From assembly GCF_902833085.1 (NCBI RefSeq), contig NZ_CADFEB010000009.1, positions 186,001 through 250,000 on the forward strand: a stretch of 64,000 nucleotides of DNA, given 5' to 3'. The notes below the pieces were generated by a model. It was not told where the DNA came from and did no database searches. It saw nothing but the letters and a program-made list of their open reading frames with translations. This stretch comes from Burkholderia ubonensis. GTDB taxonomy: Bacteria; Pseudomonadota; Gammaproteobacteria; Burkholderiales; Burkholderiaceae. This document shows positions 25,364-33,881 of the stretch, one piece after another. Both the position numbers and the translations under genes were made by a program. Every line of letters begins with the position of its first letter. Position 1 is the stretch's first letter.

Positions 25364-26302
25364 ATGCTGGCCTACGCTTTGAGACGCACGTTGTGGGCGG
25401 TGCCGACGATCCTCGCGGTCATCACCGTCTGCTACCTGCTGCTGCATTTCACGCCCGGCGGCCCGTTCGATACGGAGAAGCAGCTGTCCGCCGCGACGCT
25501 CGCGAACCTGAACGCCAAGTACCACCTCGACGAGCCGATGTGGAAGCAGTACCTGCTGTATCTCGGCTCGCTGCTGCACGGCGATCTCGGCCCGTCGTTC
25601 CGCTACGTCGACTGGTCGGTCAACGATCTCGTGAGGAAGGCGCTGCCGGTGAGTCTCGGCGTGGGCGGCATCTCGATCCCGCTCTCGATCGGGTTTGGCG
25701 TGCTGCTCGGCACCGTCGCCGCGGTGCGCCGCGACAGCGTCATCGACCGCTTCGTGATGCTGATCGGCAACTTCGGCAACGTCGTGCCGCCGTTCGTGCT
25801 CGGCCCGGTGCTCGTGTGGATCTTCGCGATCCTGCTGAAGACGTCGGCCGGCAACGGCTGGCTGCCCGCGGGCGGCTGGGGCGACGGCGGCTGGCAGTAC
25901 CGGCTGCTGCCGATCGTGCTGCTGACGTTCATCAACGTGTCGCTGCTCGCGCGCGTGATGCGGGGCTCGATGATCGAGACGCTGTCGAGCAACTACATCC
26001 GCACCGCGCGCGCAAAAGGGCTGCCCGGCTCGACGATCGTGCTGCGCCATGCGCTCAAGCCCGCGCTGATGCCGGTCGTGTCGCTGTTCGGCACGGTCTG
26101 CATCTCGTCGATCACGGCGGCCGTCGTCACCGAATCGGTGTTCGCGCTGCCGGGGCTCGGACAGCTCGTCGTGAACGGCGCGATCAACCGCGACTACACG
26201 CTGGTGCTCGGCCTCGTCGTGCTGACGACCGTCTGCGCGGTGCTGTTCAACCTGCTGGTCGACCTCGCGTATGCGTGGCTCGATCCGCGCATCCGTTATT
26301 GA
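25364..26302 (+). CDS. oppB: Oligopeptide ABC transporter permease OppB
   Basis: 312 residues, six membrane helices. The N terminus (MLAYALRRTLWAVPTILAVITVCYLLLHFTPGGPFD) is the OppB/DppB opening. The EAA loop that contacts the ATPases reads YIRTARAKGLPGSTIVLRHALKPALMP. TESVFALPGLGQLVVNGAINRDY is the common ending. It pairs with OppC to form the inner-membrane channel. The gene lies between oppA (11-nt gap, ribosome site AGCGGAGCG) and oppC (13-nt gap). Confidence 0.96.
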   Translation: MLAYALRRTLWAVPTILAVITVCYLLLHFTPGGPFDTEKQLSAATLANLNAKYHLDEPMWKQYLLYLGSLLHGDLGPSFRYVDWSVNDLVRKALPVSLGVGGISIPLSIGFGVLLGTVAAVRRDSVIDRFVMLIGNFGNVVPPFVLGPVLVWIFAILLKTSAGNGWLPAGGWGDGGWQYRLLPIVLLTFINVSLLARVMRGSMIETLSSNYIRTARAKGLPGSTIVLRHALKPALMPVVSLFGTVCISSITAAVVTESVFALPGLGQLVVNGAINRDYTLVLGLVVLTTVCAVLFNLLVDLAYAWLDPRIRY

Positions 26303-26315
26303 GCGAGGCACAGCG

Positions 26316-27218
26316 ATGACCCCGACTTCTCCCGTCGTCGGCCTGCCCGCGCAGACCGATACGCCGCCACGCTCGCGCTCGCCGCTCGCGCTGGCCCTCT
26401 CCCGCTTCCTGCACAACCGCGCGGCGGTGCTGAGCCTCGTGCTGCTCGTGCTGGTCACGCTCGCGTGCTTCGTCGGCCCGTGGGTGCTGTCGGCCGATCC
26501 GGCCGCGAGCGACTGGGCGTCGATCAGCCTGCCGCCGACCTGGGCGAACCAGCACTGGTTCGGCACCGACGAGCTCGGCCGCGACCTGCTCGTGCGCACG
26601 CTGATCGGCGGACGCGTGTCGATCGAGGTCGGCCTGCTCGGCACGCTCGTGTCGGGCCTGTTCGGCGTCGCGTGGGGCGCGACCGCGGGCTTCGCGGGCG
26701 GCCGCGTCGACGCCGTGATGATGCGCATCGTCGACATGATGTATGCGATCCCGTACCTGCTGATCGCGATCCTGATGATGACCCTGTTCGGCCGCTCGTT
26801 CATCCTCGTCGTGTTGACGATCAGCGCGTTCTCGTGGATCGACATGGCACGCGTCGTGCGCGGCCAGACGCTGTCGCTGCGCAACCGCGAATTCGTCGAT
26901 GCGGCGCGCGCGATCGGCGTGTCGCCGGCGTCGATCGTGCGGCGCCACGTCGTGCCGAACCTGCTCGGCGTGGTCGTCGTGTACGCGACGGTCTCGGTGC
27001 CGAACATCGTGCTGACCGAATCGGTGCTGTCGTTCCTCGGCCTCGGCGTGCAGGAGCCGATGACGAGCTGGGGCGTGCTGATCCAGGACGGCGCGCAGAA
27101 ACTCGAATCGATGCCGTGGCTGCTGCTGGCCCCGGCCGTCATGCTGTGCGTGACGCTCTACTGCGTGAACTTCGTCGGCGACGGCCTGCGTGACGCGCTC
27201 GACCCGAAGGATCGCTGA
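26316..27218 (+). CDS. oppC: Oligopeptide ABC transporter permease OppC
   Basis: 300 residues. The N-terminal helix (RAAVLSLVLLVLVTLACFVGPWV) is followed by HWFGTDELGRDLLVRTLIGGRVSI, the OppC/DppC signature, and the EAA loop FVDAARAIGVSPASIVRRHVVPN. Residues TESVLSFLGLGVQEP and the ending NFVGDGLRDALDPKDR fit the family. It forms a heterodimer with OppB. The first ATG of the OppC chain was used; oppD begins 1 nt after the stop codon. Confidence 0.96.
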   Translation: MTPTSPVVGLPAQTDTPPRSRSPLALALSRFLHNRAAVLSLVLLVLVTLACFVGPWVLSADPAASDWASISLPPTWANQHWFGTDELGRDLLVRTLIGGRVSIEVGLLGTLVSGLFGVAWGATAGFAGGRVDAVMMRIVDMMYAIPYLLIAILMMTLFGRSFILVVLTISAFSWIDMARVVRGQTLSLRNREFVDAARAIGVSPASIVRRHVVPNLLGVVVVYATVSVPNIVLTESVLSFLGLGVQEPMTSWGVLIQDGAQKLESMPWLLLAPAVMLCVTLYCVNFVGDGLRDALDPKDR

Positions 27219-27219
27219 A

Positions 27220-28212
27220 ATGGCTGCACTAATCGAAGTCGACAACCTCGGCGTGCGCTTCACGCGCAAGGACGCGGCGCCGATCGACGCCGTGAGCGGC
27301 GTGTCGTTCACCCTCGACGCGGGCAAGACGCTCGGCATCGTCGGCGAATCGGGCTCGGGCAAGAGCCAGACGGTGATGGCGCTGCTCGGCCTGCTCGCCG
27401 GCAACGGCACGACGAGCGGCGCGGCCCGCTATCGCGGGCAGGACCTGCTGGCGATGGATACGCGCGCGCTGAACGCGATCCGCGGCGACCGGATCGCGAT
27501 GATCTTCCAGGACCCGATGACGTCGCTCAATCCGTTCCTGACGATCGAGCGGCAGATGACCGAAACGCTGCAGCTGCATCGCAAGCTGTCGCGCAAGGAA
27601 GCGACGAAGCGCGCGATCGAGGCGCTCGAGGCGGTGCGCATTCCCGACGCGGCGCGCCGCATCCGCATGTATCCGCACGAGTTCTCGGGCGGCATGCGGC
27701 AACGCGTGATGATCGCGATGGCGCTGCTGTCCGAGCCGGAAGTCCTGATCGCCGACGAGCCGACGACCGCGCTCGACGTGACCGTGCAGGCGCAGATCAT
27801 CGACCTGCTGCGCGAGCTGAACCGCGAGCGCGGCACCGCGATCGTGCTGATCACGCACGACATGGGCGTGGTTGCCGGGCTCGCGGACGACGTGATGGTG
27901 ATGTACGCGGGCCGCACCGTCGAATATGCGCCGGCCGAGTCGATCTTCGCCGCGCCGTCGCATCCGTACACGATCGGCCTGCTCAACGCGCTGCCGCGCC
28001 TGACCGATGCCGACGACGCGCCGCTCGTCGCGATTCCGGGCAACCCGCCGATGCCGGGCGTGGCGAGCGCCGGCTGCGCGTTCGCGAAGCGCTGCCAGTA
28101 TGCGCAGAGCCAGTGCGGCACCGCGCGCCCGGCGCTCGAAACCTACGGCGCCGCGGACGCGGTGCGTGCGTGCCACCGGCCGGTGGCCGATCTGACGGGA
28201 GGACTGCGATGA
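27220..28212 (+). CDS. oppD: Oligopeptide ABC transporter ATPase OppD
   Basis: 330 residues. Walker A is GESGSGKSQT, the Q-loop region MIFQDPMTSLNPF, the ABC signature FSGGMRQRV, Walker B VLIADEPTTALDV and the switch histidine LITHDMG. The C-terminal Opp/Dpp domain has the cysteine-rich GCAFAKRCQYAQSQC, which in this family can hold a [4Fe-4S] cluster. It energises peptide import with OppF. Its stop overlaps the oppF start (ATGA), so the two are translationally coupled. Confidence 0.96.
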   Translation: MAALIEVDNLGVRFTRKDAAPIDAVSGVSFTLDAGKTLGIVGESGSGKSQTVMALLGLLAGNGTTSGAARYRGQDLLAMDTRALNAIRGDRIAMIFQDPMTSLNPFLTIERQMTETLQLHRKLSRKEATKRAIEALEAVRIPDAARRIRMYPHEFSGGMRQRVMIAMALLSEPEVLIADEPTTALDVTVQAQIIDLLRELNRERGTAIVLITHDMGVVAGLADDVMVMYAGRTVEYAPAESIFAAPSHPYTIGLLNALPRLTDADDAPLVAIPGNPPMPGVASAGCAFAKRCQYAQSQCGTARPALETYGAADAVRACHRPVADLTGGLR

Positions 28213-29228
28213 GCGTCGATGAACGCCGCAATGCCGGCGCGACGGACGACACGCTGTTGTCCGTCGAGGATCTGAAAGTGCATTTCCGCGTGCCGCTCGG
28301 CGGCTATCCGTGGTCGCCGAAGGGGACGCTGCGCGCGGTCGACGGCGTGTCGTTCGACGTGAAGCGCGGCGAGACCGTCGGGCTCGTCGGCGAGTCCGGC
28401 TGCGGCAAGTCGACGCTCGCGCGCGCGCTGATCGGCCTCGTGCCGATGACGGCCGGCACGGTGCGCTGGCGCGGCGACGCGGTCGCGCCCGACCATCTGC
28501 GCGGCACCGCGATGCGGCGCGAAGTGCAGATGATCTTCCAGGATCCGCTCGCGTCGCTAGATCCGCGCATGACGATCGAGCAGATCGTCGCCGAGCCGCT
28601 CGTCACGCACCAGCCGGGCCTCGGCCGCGCCGAGGTGCGGCGCCGCGTGGTGTCGATGCTCGAGCGGGTCGGCCTCAACGCGCATCACCTGCTGCGCTAT
28701 CCCCACGAATTCTCCGGCGGGCAGTGCCAGCGCGTCGGAATCGCACGTGCGCTGATCGGCGAGCCGAAGCTCGTGATCTGCGACGAACCCGTGTCGGCGC
28801 TCGACGTGTCGATCCAGGCGCAAATCGTCAACCTGCTGCGCGATCTGCAGCGCGAACTGTCGTTGTCCTATCTGTTCGTCGCGCACGATCTCGCGGTGGT
28901 GAAGGCGATCAGCCAGCGCGTGCTGGTGATGTATCTCGGCCGCGTGATGGAGTTCGGCGCGCGGCACGACGTGTACGGTGTGCCGCAGCATCCGTACACG
29001 CGGGCGCTGCTCGACGCGGCGCCCACACCGGAGCCCGCGCGGGAACGCGCGCGGCGGCCGATGCTGCTGGCGGGCGAGATGCCGTCGCCGCTCAATCCGC
29101 CGTCCGGCTGCGCGTTCCGCACGCGCTGTCCGGACGCGATCGACGCGTGCGCACGGGACATCCCGCGGCCGGAAGTACGGCACGGTTCTGCGGCGAAGGT
29201 CGCCTGCATCCGTGCGGGTGCGGGCTGA
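28209..29228 (+). CDS. oppF: Oligopeptide ABC transporter ATPase OppF
   Basis: 339 residues, second ATPase of the importer. Walker A GESGCGKSTLA, Q-loop MIFQDPLASLDPRM, signature FSGGQCQRVG, Walker B LVICDEPVSALDV and switch FVAHDL are intact. The C-terminal GCAFRTRCPDAIDAC again supplies a cysteine cluster. The start ATG overlaps the oppD stop by four bases. It is followed after about 150 nt by an OprD-type porin on the same strand. Confidence 0.96.
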   Translation: MSVDERRNAGATDDTLLSVEDLKVHFRVPLGGYPWSPKGTLRAVDGVSFDVKRGETVGLVGESGCGKSTLARALIGLVPMTAGTVRWRGDAVAPDHLRGTAMRREVQMIFQDPLASLDPRMTIEQIVAEPLVTHQPGLGRAEVRRRVVSMLERVGLNAHHLLRYPHEFSGGQCQRVGIARALIGEPKLVICDEPVSALDVSIQAQIVNLLRDLQRELSLSYLFVAHDLAVVKAISQRVLVMYLGRVMEFGARHDVYGVPQHPYTRALLDAAPTPEPARERARRPMLLAGEMPSPLNPPSGCAFRTRCPDAIDACARDIPRPEVRHGSAAKVACIRAGAG

Positions 29229-29382
29229 AACACCAATAAGCAGGCAGGTCGACAGGGGTAGGTGCGGCGCGAACGACCTTCGCGCCGCGGGGACAGGCGC
29301 GTCCTTGACCGGGCGCGCCGGGGTGGGACCGGAAGCGTATCGCGACCGGCGCAGACGACATCAACACAAGAAGAGAACCACG

Positions 29383-30822
29383 ATGACAAAACACAGGAAG
29401 ATCGGAACGACATCGAAAATGCTGCTCGCGCTGGCCGGCGTCTCGCTGACGGGCGCGGCCTATGCGGACGACGCAGCGCCGCTGACGGTGGCGCAGGCAG
29501 CGCCCGGCGCCACCGTCGCGCAGGCGTCCACGCCGAACGCGATCATCAACGCCGAGGCCACGCAGGCCGTCACGCCGCCGGACGAGCCGTCGGCGCAGTC
29601 GACGTCGAAGGGCTTCATCGCCGACAGCCATCTGAACTTCCTGTTCCGCAACTATGCGGACGTGCTCGACAGCAAGGGCGGGCCGCACCGCCATGCGTGG
29701 GTCCAGGGCGCGATGGCGAACTTCGAGTCGGGCTTCACGCAGGGCCTGATCGGCTTCGGCGTCGACGCGTCGGTGTACGCGGCGCTGAAGCTCGACGGCG
29801 GCAACGGCGCGGGCAGCATGGTTCACATCGCGAAGGGCGGCGGCGGCGGCAATCAGCTCGCGTGGGCGTACCCGGGCATCTACGACGTGAAGGCGCGGAT
29901 CTCGAACACGGTGGTCAAGTACGGTCTGCAGGCCGTCGACAACCCGTTCATGGAGCAGCACGACAACCGTGCGCTGCCGCCGACGTTCCTCGGCGCGACG
30001 ATCGTCAGCAACGAATTCAAGAACGTGATGCTCGAGGCGGGCAGCTTCACGAAGACCGACGCGCGCGGCCACACGACGCTGACCAACCTGACGAGCCAGT
30101 ACGGCGGCACGCGCATCAACCGGCTGACCTACGCCGGCGGCACGTGGGACTACTCGCCGGACGGCGAGGTCGCGCTGTACGCGAACCAGGCGGACGACGT
30201 GTGGCGCCAGTACTACGCGTCGATCAAGCACAGCATCGGCAGCCCGAAGACGATCAAGTGGACGGGCTTCGCGAACATCTACTCGACGCACGACACGGGC
30301 GACAAGCGCCAGGGCGAGATCAACAGCAATGCGTACAGCCTGTCGCTGGCCGCGCAGCACGGCCCGCACGAACTGCTGCTCGGCTACCAGGAGGTGCTCG
30401 GCGACCAGTTCTTCGACTACCTGAACGAGACGAACGGCATCTTCCTGACGAACTCGATGGACGTCGACTACAACGCGCCGCACGAGAAGTCGCTGCAGCT
30501 GCGCTACACGTTCTACGGCAAGGACGCCGGCCTGCCGGGCTTCAAGGCGATGGTGTGGGGCGTGACGGGCTGGGGCGCGGACGGCAGCAAGATGGCGTCG
30601 CAGAGTCCGAACCAGTCGGGCATCTACTGGGTCAACGGCGCGCCGGTGCAGGGCCGTCACCACGAGTTCGGCTTCATCCCGTCGTACACGTTCCAGAGCG
30701 GCAAGCTGAAGGACACGAAGGTCACCTTCATCGCGATGTGGCACGTCGGCTCGACGCACTACTCGGACGCGACCAACCGCGAGTACCGTCTCGTCGTGAA
30801 CGTGCCGGTGAAGGCGTTCTGA
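29383..30822 (+). CDS. OprD-family outer-membrane porin
   Basis: 479 residues. Residues 1-28 are a signal peptide ending TGAAYA. A 60-residue Ala/Gln/Thr-rich stretch precedes the barrel, which starts DSHLNFLFRNYADV. OprD-type strands follow (GFTQGLIGFGVDASVYAALKLD, KVRYG-like KARISNTVVKYG), and the chain ends in a Phe, as needed for outer-membrane insertion. OprD porins admit small peptides and amino acids. Its position 154 nt after oppF suggests it supplies substrates for that importer. The start has AAGAAGAGAACCACG upstream. Confidence 0.92.
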   Translation: MTKHRKIGTTSKMLLALAGVSLTGAAYADDAAPLTVAQAAPGATVAQASTPNAIINAEATQAVTPPDEPSAQSTSKGFIADSHLNFLFRNYADVLDSKGGPHRHAWVQGAMANFESGFTQGLIGFGVDASVYAALKLDGGNGAGSMVHIAKGGGGGNQLAWAYPGIYDVKARISNTVVKYGLQAVDNPFMEQHDNRALPPTFLGATIVSNEFKNVMLEAGSFTKTDARGHTTLTNLTSQYGGTRINRLTYAGGTWDYSPDGEVALYANQADDVWRQYYASIKHSIGSPKTIKWTGFANIYSTHDTGDKRQGEINSNAYSLSLAAQHGPHELLLGYQEVLGDQFFDYLNETNGIFLTNSMDVDYNAPHEKSLQLRYTFYGKDAGLPGFKAMVWGVTGWGADGSKMASQSPNQSGIYWVNGAPVQGRHHEFGFIPSYTFQSGKLKDTKVTFIAMWHVGSTHYSDATNREYRLVVNVPVKAF

Positions 30823-30927
30823 TCGCCACGCGGAAAGAGACGGAAGGGCACGTGCGCTGCAACGGCGGCGCGCGTCGTGCAGCGGGCACCGCGCGATCGC
30901 GGGTCCGCTGCTTGCGTTTACAAGGAC

Positions 30928-31920
30928 CTAAGCAGGCTTGTGAAAGCCGGCGACGGGATCGTTCGCCGCCGGCGTATCTTCCGCAAGCGACGCGAGCTGG
31001 CGGCCGGTGTCGCGCCACGCGTCGAGGCCGCCGCGCAGCGCGAGCGCGTCGGTGAAGCCGGCGTCGGCGAGGCGCTTCGCCATCAGCGCGGCGGACACCT
31101 CGTTCGGGCACGAGCAGTAGACGACGAACTTCTGGGTCAGCGGATAGCGCGCGACGATGTCGCCGATATGGCGCTCGTCGGCGAACTGCGCGCCCGGAAT
31201 CGCGAACGGGTCGAGCTTGCGGTGCTCGTCGGAGCGCACGTCGAGGACCACCGGCGCGGCGGCGTCCTGCAGCAGCGCGTCGAGCTCGTCGACGCCGATG
31301 CGCGCGTTCGCGAGCTGGCGGATCAGCGCGCGGCGGCGCATCCAGCGCACCGCCGCGTAGGCGGCCAGCAGCGCAACGATGACCAGCAGTACCGCGCGGC
31401 CGAGCCGGCTCGCGCCGGCGAACAGCCAGTCGATCTGCCGATAGAACACGAGCCCGGCCGCGAGGCCGACGATCGTCCACAGCGCCGCGCCGAGCGCGTC
31501 GTAGCCGGCGAACGTGCGATAGCGCGTGTGCAGCGCGCCGGCCATCGGCACGGACACGAGCGACAGCCCCGGAATGAAGCGGGCGACGGCCAGCACGCGC
31601 ACGCCGTAGCGGCCGAAGAAGCGCTCGGTTTTCCTCACGCAACTGTCGCGCGACAGCGACAGCCGGCAGATCGTCTTCAGCGTGGCGCCGCCGAAGCGAC
31701 GTCCGGCGACGTACCACACGGTATCGCCGATCAGCGCGCCCAGCACCGACAGCGCCAGCACCGTCACGAGCTGCGAACCGATCATCTCCGGGTGCAGCGC
31801 GGACATCGCGCCGAACAGCACCAGCGTCGGCATCGCCGGCACCGGCAGCCCGACCGCGGCGGCCAGCACGTTGGCGAATACGAGGAGCGGCCCGTACTGG
31901 GCGACGAGGTCACGGAGCAT
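30928..31920 (-). CDS. DedA-family membrane protein fused to a rhodanese domain
   Basis: 330 residues. Residues 1-200 form a DedA/VTT membrane domain with GLPVPAMPTLVLFGA, GDTVWYVAGRRFG and ARFIPGLSLVSVPMAGA, the last being the conserved reentrant-loop motif. A single helix joins it to a cytosolic rhodanese domain (about residues 210-305) with VVLDVRSDEH and the active-site loop CSCPNEVSA following VVY. DedA proteins act in lipid flipping and proton homeostasis; rhodanese domains carry sulfane sulfur. The fusion recurs in proteobacteria but its function is unknown. Start set at MLRDLVAQYG, with an upstream extension possible. Confidence 0.9.
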   Translation of the reverse strand: MLRDLVAQYGPLLVFANVLAAAVGLPVPAMPTLVLFGAMSALHPEMIGSQLVTVLALSVLGALIGDTVWYVAGRRFGGATLKTICRLSLSRDSCVRKTERFFGRYGVRVLAVARFIPGLSLVSVPMAGALHTRYRTFAGYDALGAALWTIVGLAAGLVFYRQIDWLFAGASRLGRAVLLVIVALLAAYAAVRWMRRRALIRQLANARIGVDELDALLQDAAAPVVLDVRSDEHRKLDPFAIPGAQFADERHIGDIVARYPLTQKFVVYCSCPNEVSAALMAKRLADAGFTDALALRGGLDAWRDTGRQLASLAEDTPAANDPVAGFHKPA

Positions 31921-32084
31921 CACGGCTGTCCGAAAAGGAAAAGGCGGGCAAAGGCCGGCCAATGCGCGGAATGCGCATGGATGGGCCGATTATCGGCCAT
32001 TTTCAAGACAGTGGTGGGAAACGTTGAAGCGGGCGAAACGGTGCGGAGGTGAGCCGGCGCATCGTGCGCGGCTCACCGGCCGGA

Positions 32085-32357
32085 TCAGGAGGGGCTGCGC
32101 GCGAGCGACGCCGCGCCGTGGTGGTTCTCGCCCGGCAGTTCGGCGCCGTGCGAACGGATCGCCGCGACCAGCTCGGCGGGCGTGATTTCGTAACGGACCT
32201 CGCGGTGAATGCCGGGCTTGCGCTCGTCGATCTCGATCAGCAGCACGCTCTTGCCGTCGCTGGTCGCTTCGAGTCGCAACGAACGCAGTTCTCGGCCGTC
32301 GGCCGGGTCGTGTTCGGTGAGCAGGGTCATTGCCCCGGATGAGCCGGATGTGCGCAT
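32085..32357 (-). CDS. Small hypothetical protein
   Basis: 90 residues, soluble, no recognised domain. The ATG is preceded by CGAGGATACGTTCG, a fair ribosome site. The middle alternates beta-type sequence (LRSLRLEATSDGKSVLLIEIDE and REVRYEITPAELVAAIRSHG), suggesting a small alpha-beta fold. Similar short proteins are common in Burkholderia, by memory only. It lies 165 nt upstream of the DedA-rhodanese gene on the same strand and may share its transcript. Confidence 0.65.
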   Translation of the reverse strand: MRTSGSSGAMTLLTEHDPADGRELRSLRLEATSDGKSVLLIEIDERKPGIHREVRYEITPAELVAAIRSHGAELPGENHHGAASLARSPS

Positions 32358-32835
32358 CGAACGTATCCTCGTGTCGTGTGTGCCGTAAAGGCGAAGATGT
32401 CGTTTTTGCAAACAGCTTGACGGAGTTTAACGCGAACCGGCGACGAACAAGGAGCATTTTCGTGCAGTGCGAAATCAGGGCGGCACCAGCCATCCGTCTG
32501 ATGATCGGCGCGGGCCGGGCGGGCGCTGCGATCGCAGCGCCCGGCACATCCGGCGCGCGCTGCGGTGCGGCGAAGCGCGCGGCGGCCGGGCGGGGCAAGG
32601 TCATGACGTCGGCGTGATGATGAAACGTCAATGCGCGCCGCGCATGATGTTGCGCACGCAACGAACTACGAACAGCGGGAATGCACGATCTGTCGCGCGA
32701 TGCAGCGCGATTTCGTCGGTTCGCGACCGTATCCGGCATGGCGACTTCGGATAAGCTCGACGTTTTCCCCCCCGGCATGCCGACGACGTCCTGCGCCGCC
32801 GCGACGTTCGCGTGCCCCGTTTGCCTGACAGCCTC
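32358..32835. other. Gene-free divergent region with a 24-bp perfect palindrome
   Basis: About 480 nt between the leftward 90-residue gene and rightward aaaT. No reading frame is supportable. At 32520-32543 there is a perfect, loop-less 24-bp palindrome (CGGGCGCTGCGA and its mirror). It could be an operator or a cruciform. Nothing else stands out. Confidence 0.5.
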
Positions 32836-33363
32836 ATGACCGACATCACGATTCGACACAGCGAAACGAAGGACATCGACGCGATCCGCCAGATCGCCGC
32901 GCACCCCGCGGTCTATGCGAATACGCTGCAAGCGCCGTTTCCGTCGCTGGAGAAATGGCAGGAGCGCATCGAGGGTATACGTCAGAAGGGCTTCAGCCTC
33001 GTCGCCGAAATCGACGGCGAGGTGGTCGGCCATCTCGGGATTCAGCCCGAGGCGAATCCGCGCCGCCGCCACGTCGCGGGGTTCGGGCTGATGGTCAAGG
33101 CGTCGCACCACGGGCGCGGCATCGGCGGCCGGCTGCTCGCCGCGATGATCGATCTCGCGGAGAACTGGCTGAACGTCACGCGGATCGAGCTGACGGTGTT
33201 CGCCGATAACCGGAGTGCGATCGCGCTGTACGAAAGGCATGGTTTCCGGATCGAGGGCGAATCGCCGGACTTCGCGTTGCGCGACGGCGTGTATGCCGCC
33301 GTGTGTCACATGGCGCGGCTCAAGCGTGACGCCGGCCCGGCGGCCGGCGGCGGTCGCGAATGA
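32836..33363 (+). CDS. aaaT: L-amino acid N-acetyltransferase AaaT (YhhY-like GNAT)
   Basis: 175 residues. The whole chain follows E. coli YhhY/AaaT: ITIRHSETKDIDAIRQIAAHPAVYANTLQAPFPS, then SLVAEIDGEVVGHLGI, and RVELTVF-type IELTVFADNRSAIALYERHGF. The acetyl-CoA loop reads HHGRGIGGRLLAAM. AaaT acetylates some free amino acids (Phe, Met) and related compounds in the cytosol. The ATG was preferred over a GTG 24 nt upstream because it starts at the family's N terminus. It stands alone between long intergenic regions. Confidence 0.88.
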   Translation: MTDITIRHSETKDIDAIRQIAAHPAVYANTLQAPFPSLEKWQERIEGIRQKGFSLVAEIDGEVVGHLGIQPEANPRRRHVAGFGLMVKASHHGRGIGGRLLAAMIDLAENWLNVTRIELTVFADNRSAIALYERHGFRIEGESPDFALRDGVYAAVCHMARLKRDAGPAAGGGRE

Positions 33364-33881
33364 CCCAGCGCGGCCGGCGCGCCGGCGGTCGTCCGCGCGG
33401 CGCGCTGCTCGTCGCCTGAACCGGTTCCGGACACCGCGCGCGGTATTCGGCGGCGTACCGGTAGCAACAGAATCGACGCCGCGCCCGGCAAGCGACCTTA
33501 TCGATCTGAATGACGTCGATTCGACGTCGCCCCCACCTTTTCCGTCTTCCCTCCTTCCTCCGTTCCGAAGCTTCGTCCCGGCAGGGTCGGGCGGCGTTCA
33601 CGCGCATCGGCATCCGAATTCGAAATGAGATTTTTTAAAGCACCAAATGAGACAAAACGATGGGGTCGAAATTGCTTATTTTTCTATGATTTCGTTTAAT
33701 GAAAGATTTTCATTTAAATAATGGATTTTGATTGCAAATTTAACCATGTATGACAAATATTGCAGCCGGTTTTTACATTTTTTGAAGATTAATCGGTGAG
33801 GTAATAAATAGAATCCATTTCCGGTTAGTACGGAGTCGATTTAAATCGTCTCCGATTTATCGATGAAAATAATGGATTCCA
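33364..33881 (+). promoter_or_regulatory. Upstream region of the adhesin gene, with an AT-rich leader
   Basis: About 520 nt without a gene. 33364-33620 is ordinary GC-rich DNA. From about 33625 to 33881 the sequence turns strongly AT-rich (runs of T and A, for example ATGAGATTTTTTAAAG and GAAAGATTTTCATTTAAATAATGG), unlike nearly everything else in the window. It forms the promoter and 5' leader of the adhesin gene, and would be a good site for H-NS-type silencing. No Shine-Dalgarno is evident right before the ATG. Confidence 0.6.
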
